Origin: CAZKGE01 sp964541695
GTDB lineage: Bacteria > Bacillota > Clostridia > Christensenellales > CAG-138
Assembly (NCBI GenBank): GCA_964541695.1
Contig: CAZIRB010000069.1
Coordinates: 1 to 12,968 of the forward strand
Reading direction: 5' to 3'
DNA: 12,968 bases
In this document: positions 12,707 to 12,968 of the stretch, piece after piece
Numbering within the stretch: position 1 is the first letter of the stretch
How the letters are laid out: every line of letters begins with the position of its first letter
The notes under the pieces: generated by a model
The model's input: the letters and a program-made list of their open reading frames with translations, nothing else
Told to the model about the DNA's origin: nothing
The model's database searches: none
Program-made: the position numbers and the translations under genes

Positions 12707-12968
12707 ATGAAGGTGTTGGATTTCATTGTCACCCAGATCTTCGGCCAGGGCGCGATCTTCCTTGCGTTGATCGCGTGCATCGGCCTGATCCTGCAGAAGA
12801 AGTCGTTTTCCGAAATTATCCGCGGCACGGCCATGACGGCCATCGGCTTCTTCGTGCTCAACCAGGGCGTTGGTATCATCTCGGGGAACGTGGCCGACAT
12901 CGGCACCGCGTTCTCGAAGATCATGCCCACGTCCACGGCCGCGCCGGACATGGCGGACTTTGGCTTAA
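12707..12968 (+). CDS. ulaA: PTS IIC component, ascorbate type (UlaA-like), N-terminal part
   Basis: Start ATG at 12707 with GGAGGTAA upstream (12693-12700). The window ends after 87 codons of a protein normally about 420-460 residues long. A first membrane helix (about 12-29, IFGQGAIFLALIACIGLI) is followed by LQKKSFSEIIRGTAMTAIGFFVLNQGVGIIS (29-59), matching UlaA's [30 protein letters not shown] pattern. It is the sugar channel of the system formed with the preceding IIA and IIB. UlaA relatives transport L-ascorbate, but some homologues have other substrates. Confidence 0.87.
   Translation, partial: MKVLDFIVTQIFGQGAIFLALIACIGLILQKKSFSEIIRGTAMTAIGFFVLNQGVGIISGNVADIGTAFSKIMPTSTAAPDMADFGL

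Overview
The window is GC-rich bacterial DNA from a draft, probably metagenomic, scaffold. It has two runs of N (10 bases at 894-903 and 100 bases at 6285-6384). Gene content points to a high-GC Firmicute, most likely a clostridial anaerobe. The HPr carries both the PTS histidine and the serine site read by Gram-positive HPr kinase. There is an ascorbate-type PTS, a stand-alone BioY, and purine-rich Shine-Dalgarno sites before most genes. This placement is inferred; no rRNA is present.

Layout. (1) 1-735: C-terminal part of an M20 amidohydrolase, then a homopolymer-rich stretch around the first gap. (2) 3245-1018, minus strand: a radical SAM protein followed 6 bp later by an HSL-type alpha/beta hydrolase. 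They share a consensus-like promoter placed just after the terminator of the next gene. A 33-codon ORF sits in the leader and overlaps the radical SAM start codon by ATGA. (3) 3279-6044: a TetR-family regulator faces an operon of an extended SDR (NAD-dependent epimerase/3-beta-HSD-like) and a CrtC/AttH-like lipocalin-fold protein. The two promoters interleave and a 16-bp palindrome lies across them. I read this as a regulator-controlled small-molecule modification cassette.

(4) 6045-7953: a repeat-rich zone. It holds related copies of an intergenic repeat, the 100-N gap, a 51-codon remnant of an FAD/NAD-binding protein, and an intact nitroreductase with its own promoter. After the nitroreductase come two direct-repeat copies of about 105-112 bp and an inverted copy of the first repeat. 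(5) 7954-10059: a minimal DEAD-box RNA helicase (minus strand), with a strong terminator and a long leader of about 245 nt, divergent from a bioY biotin-transporter gene.

(6) 10060-12968: a sugar-PTS neighbourhood. It starts with a gene-poor 500-bp stretch containing a minus-strand terminator. HPr (ptsH-like) and a Cof-type HAD phosphatase follow on the minus strand. A compact back-to-back promoter pair then leads on the plus strand into IIA, IIB and IIC subunits of an ascorbate/Ula-type PTS, with IIC cut by the window end. HPr would phosphorylate IIA, which passes phosphate to IIB and then to sugar entering through IIC.

The most attractive leads are the radical SAM/esterase operon with its overlapping small ORF, and the TetR/SDR/CrtC-like cassette with its shared operator. 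Neither is proven to be a new system from sequence alone.
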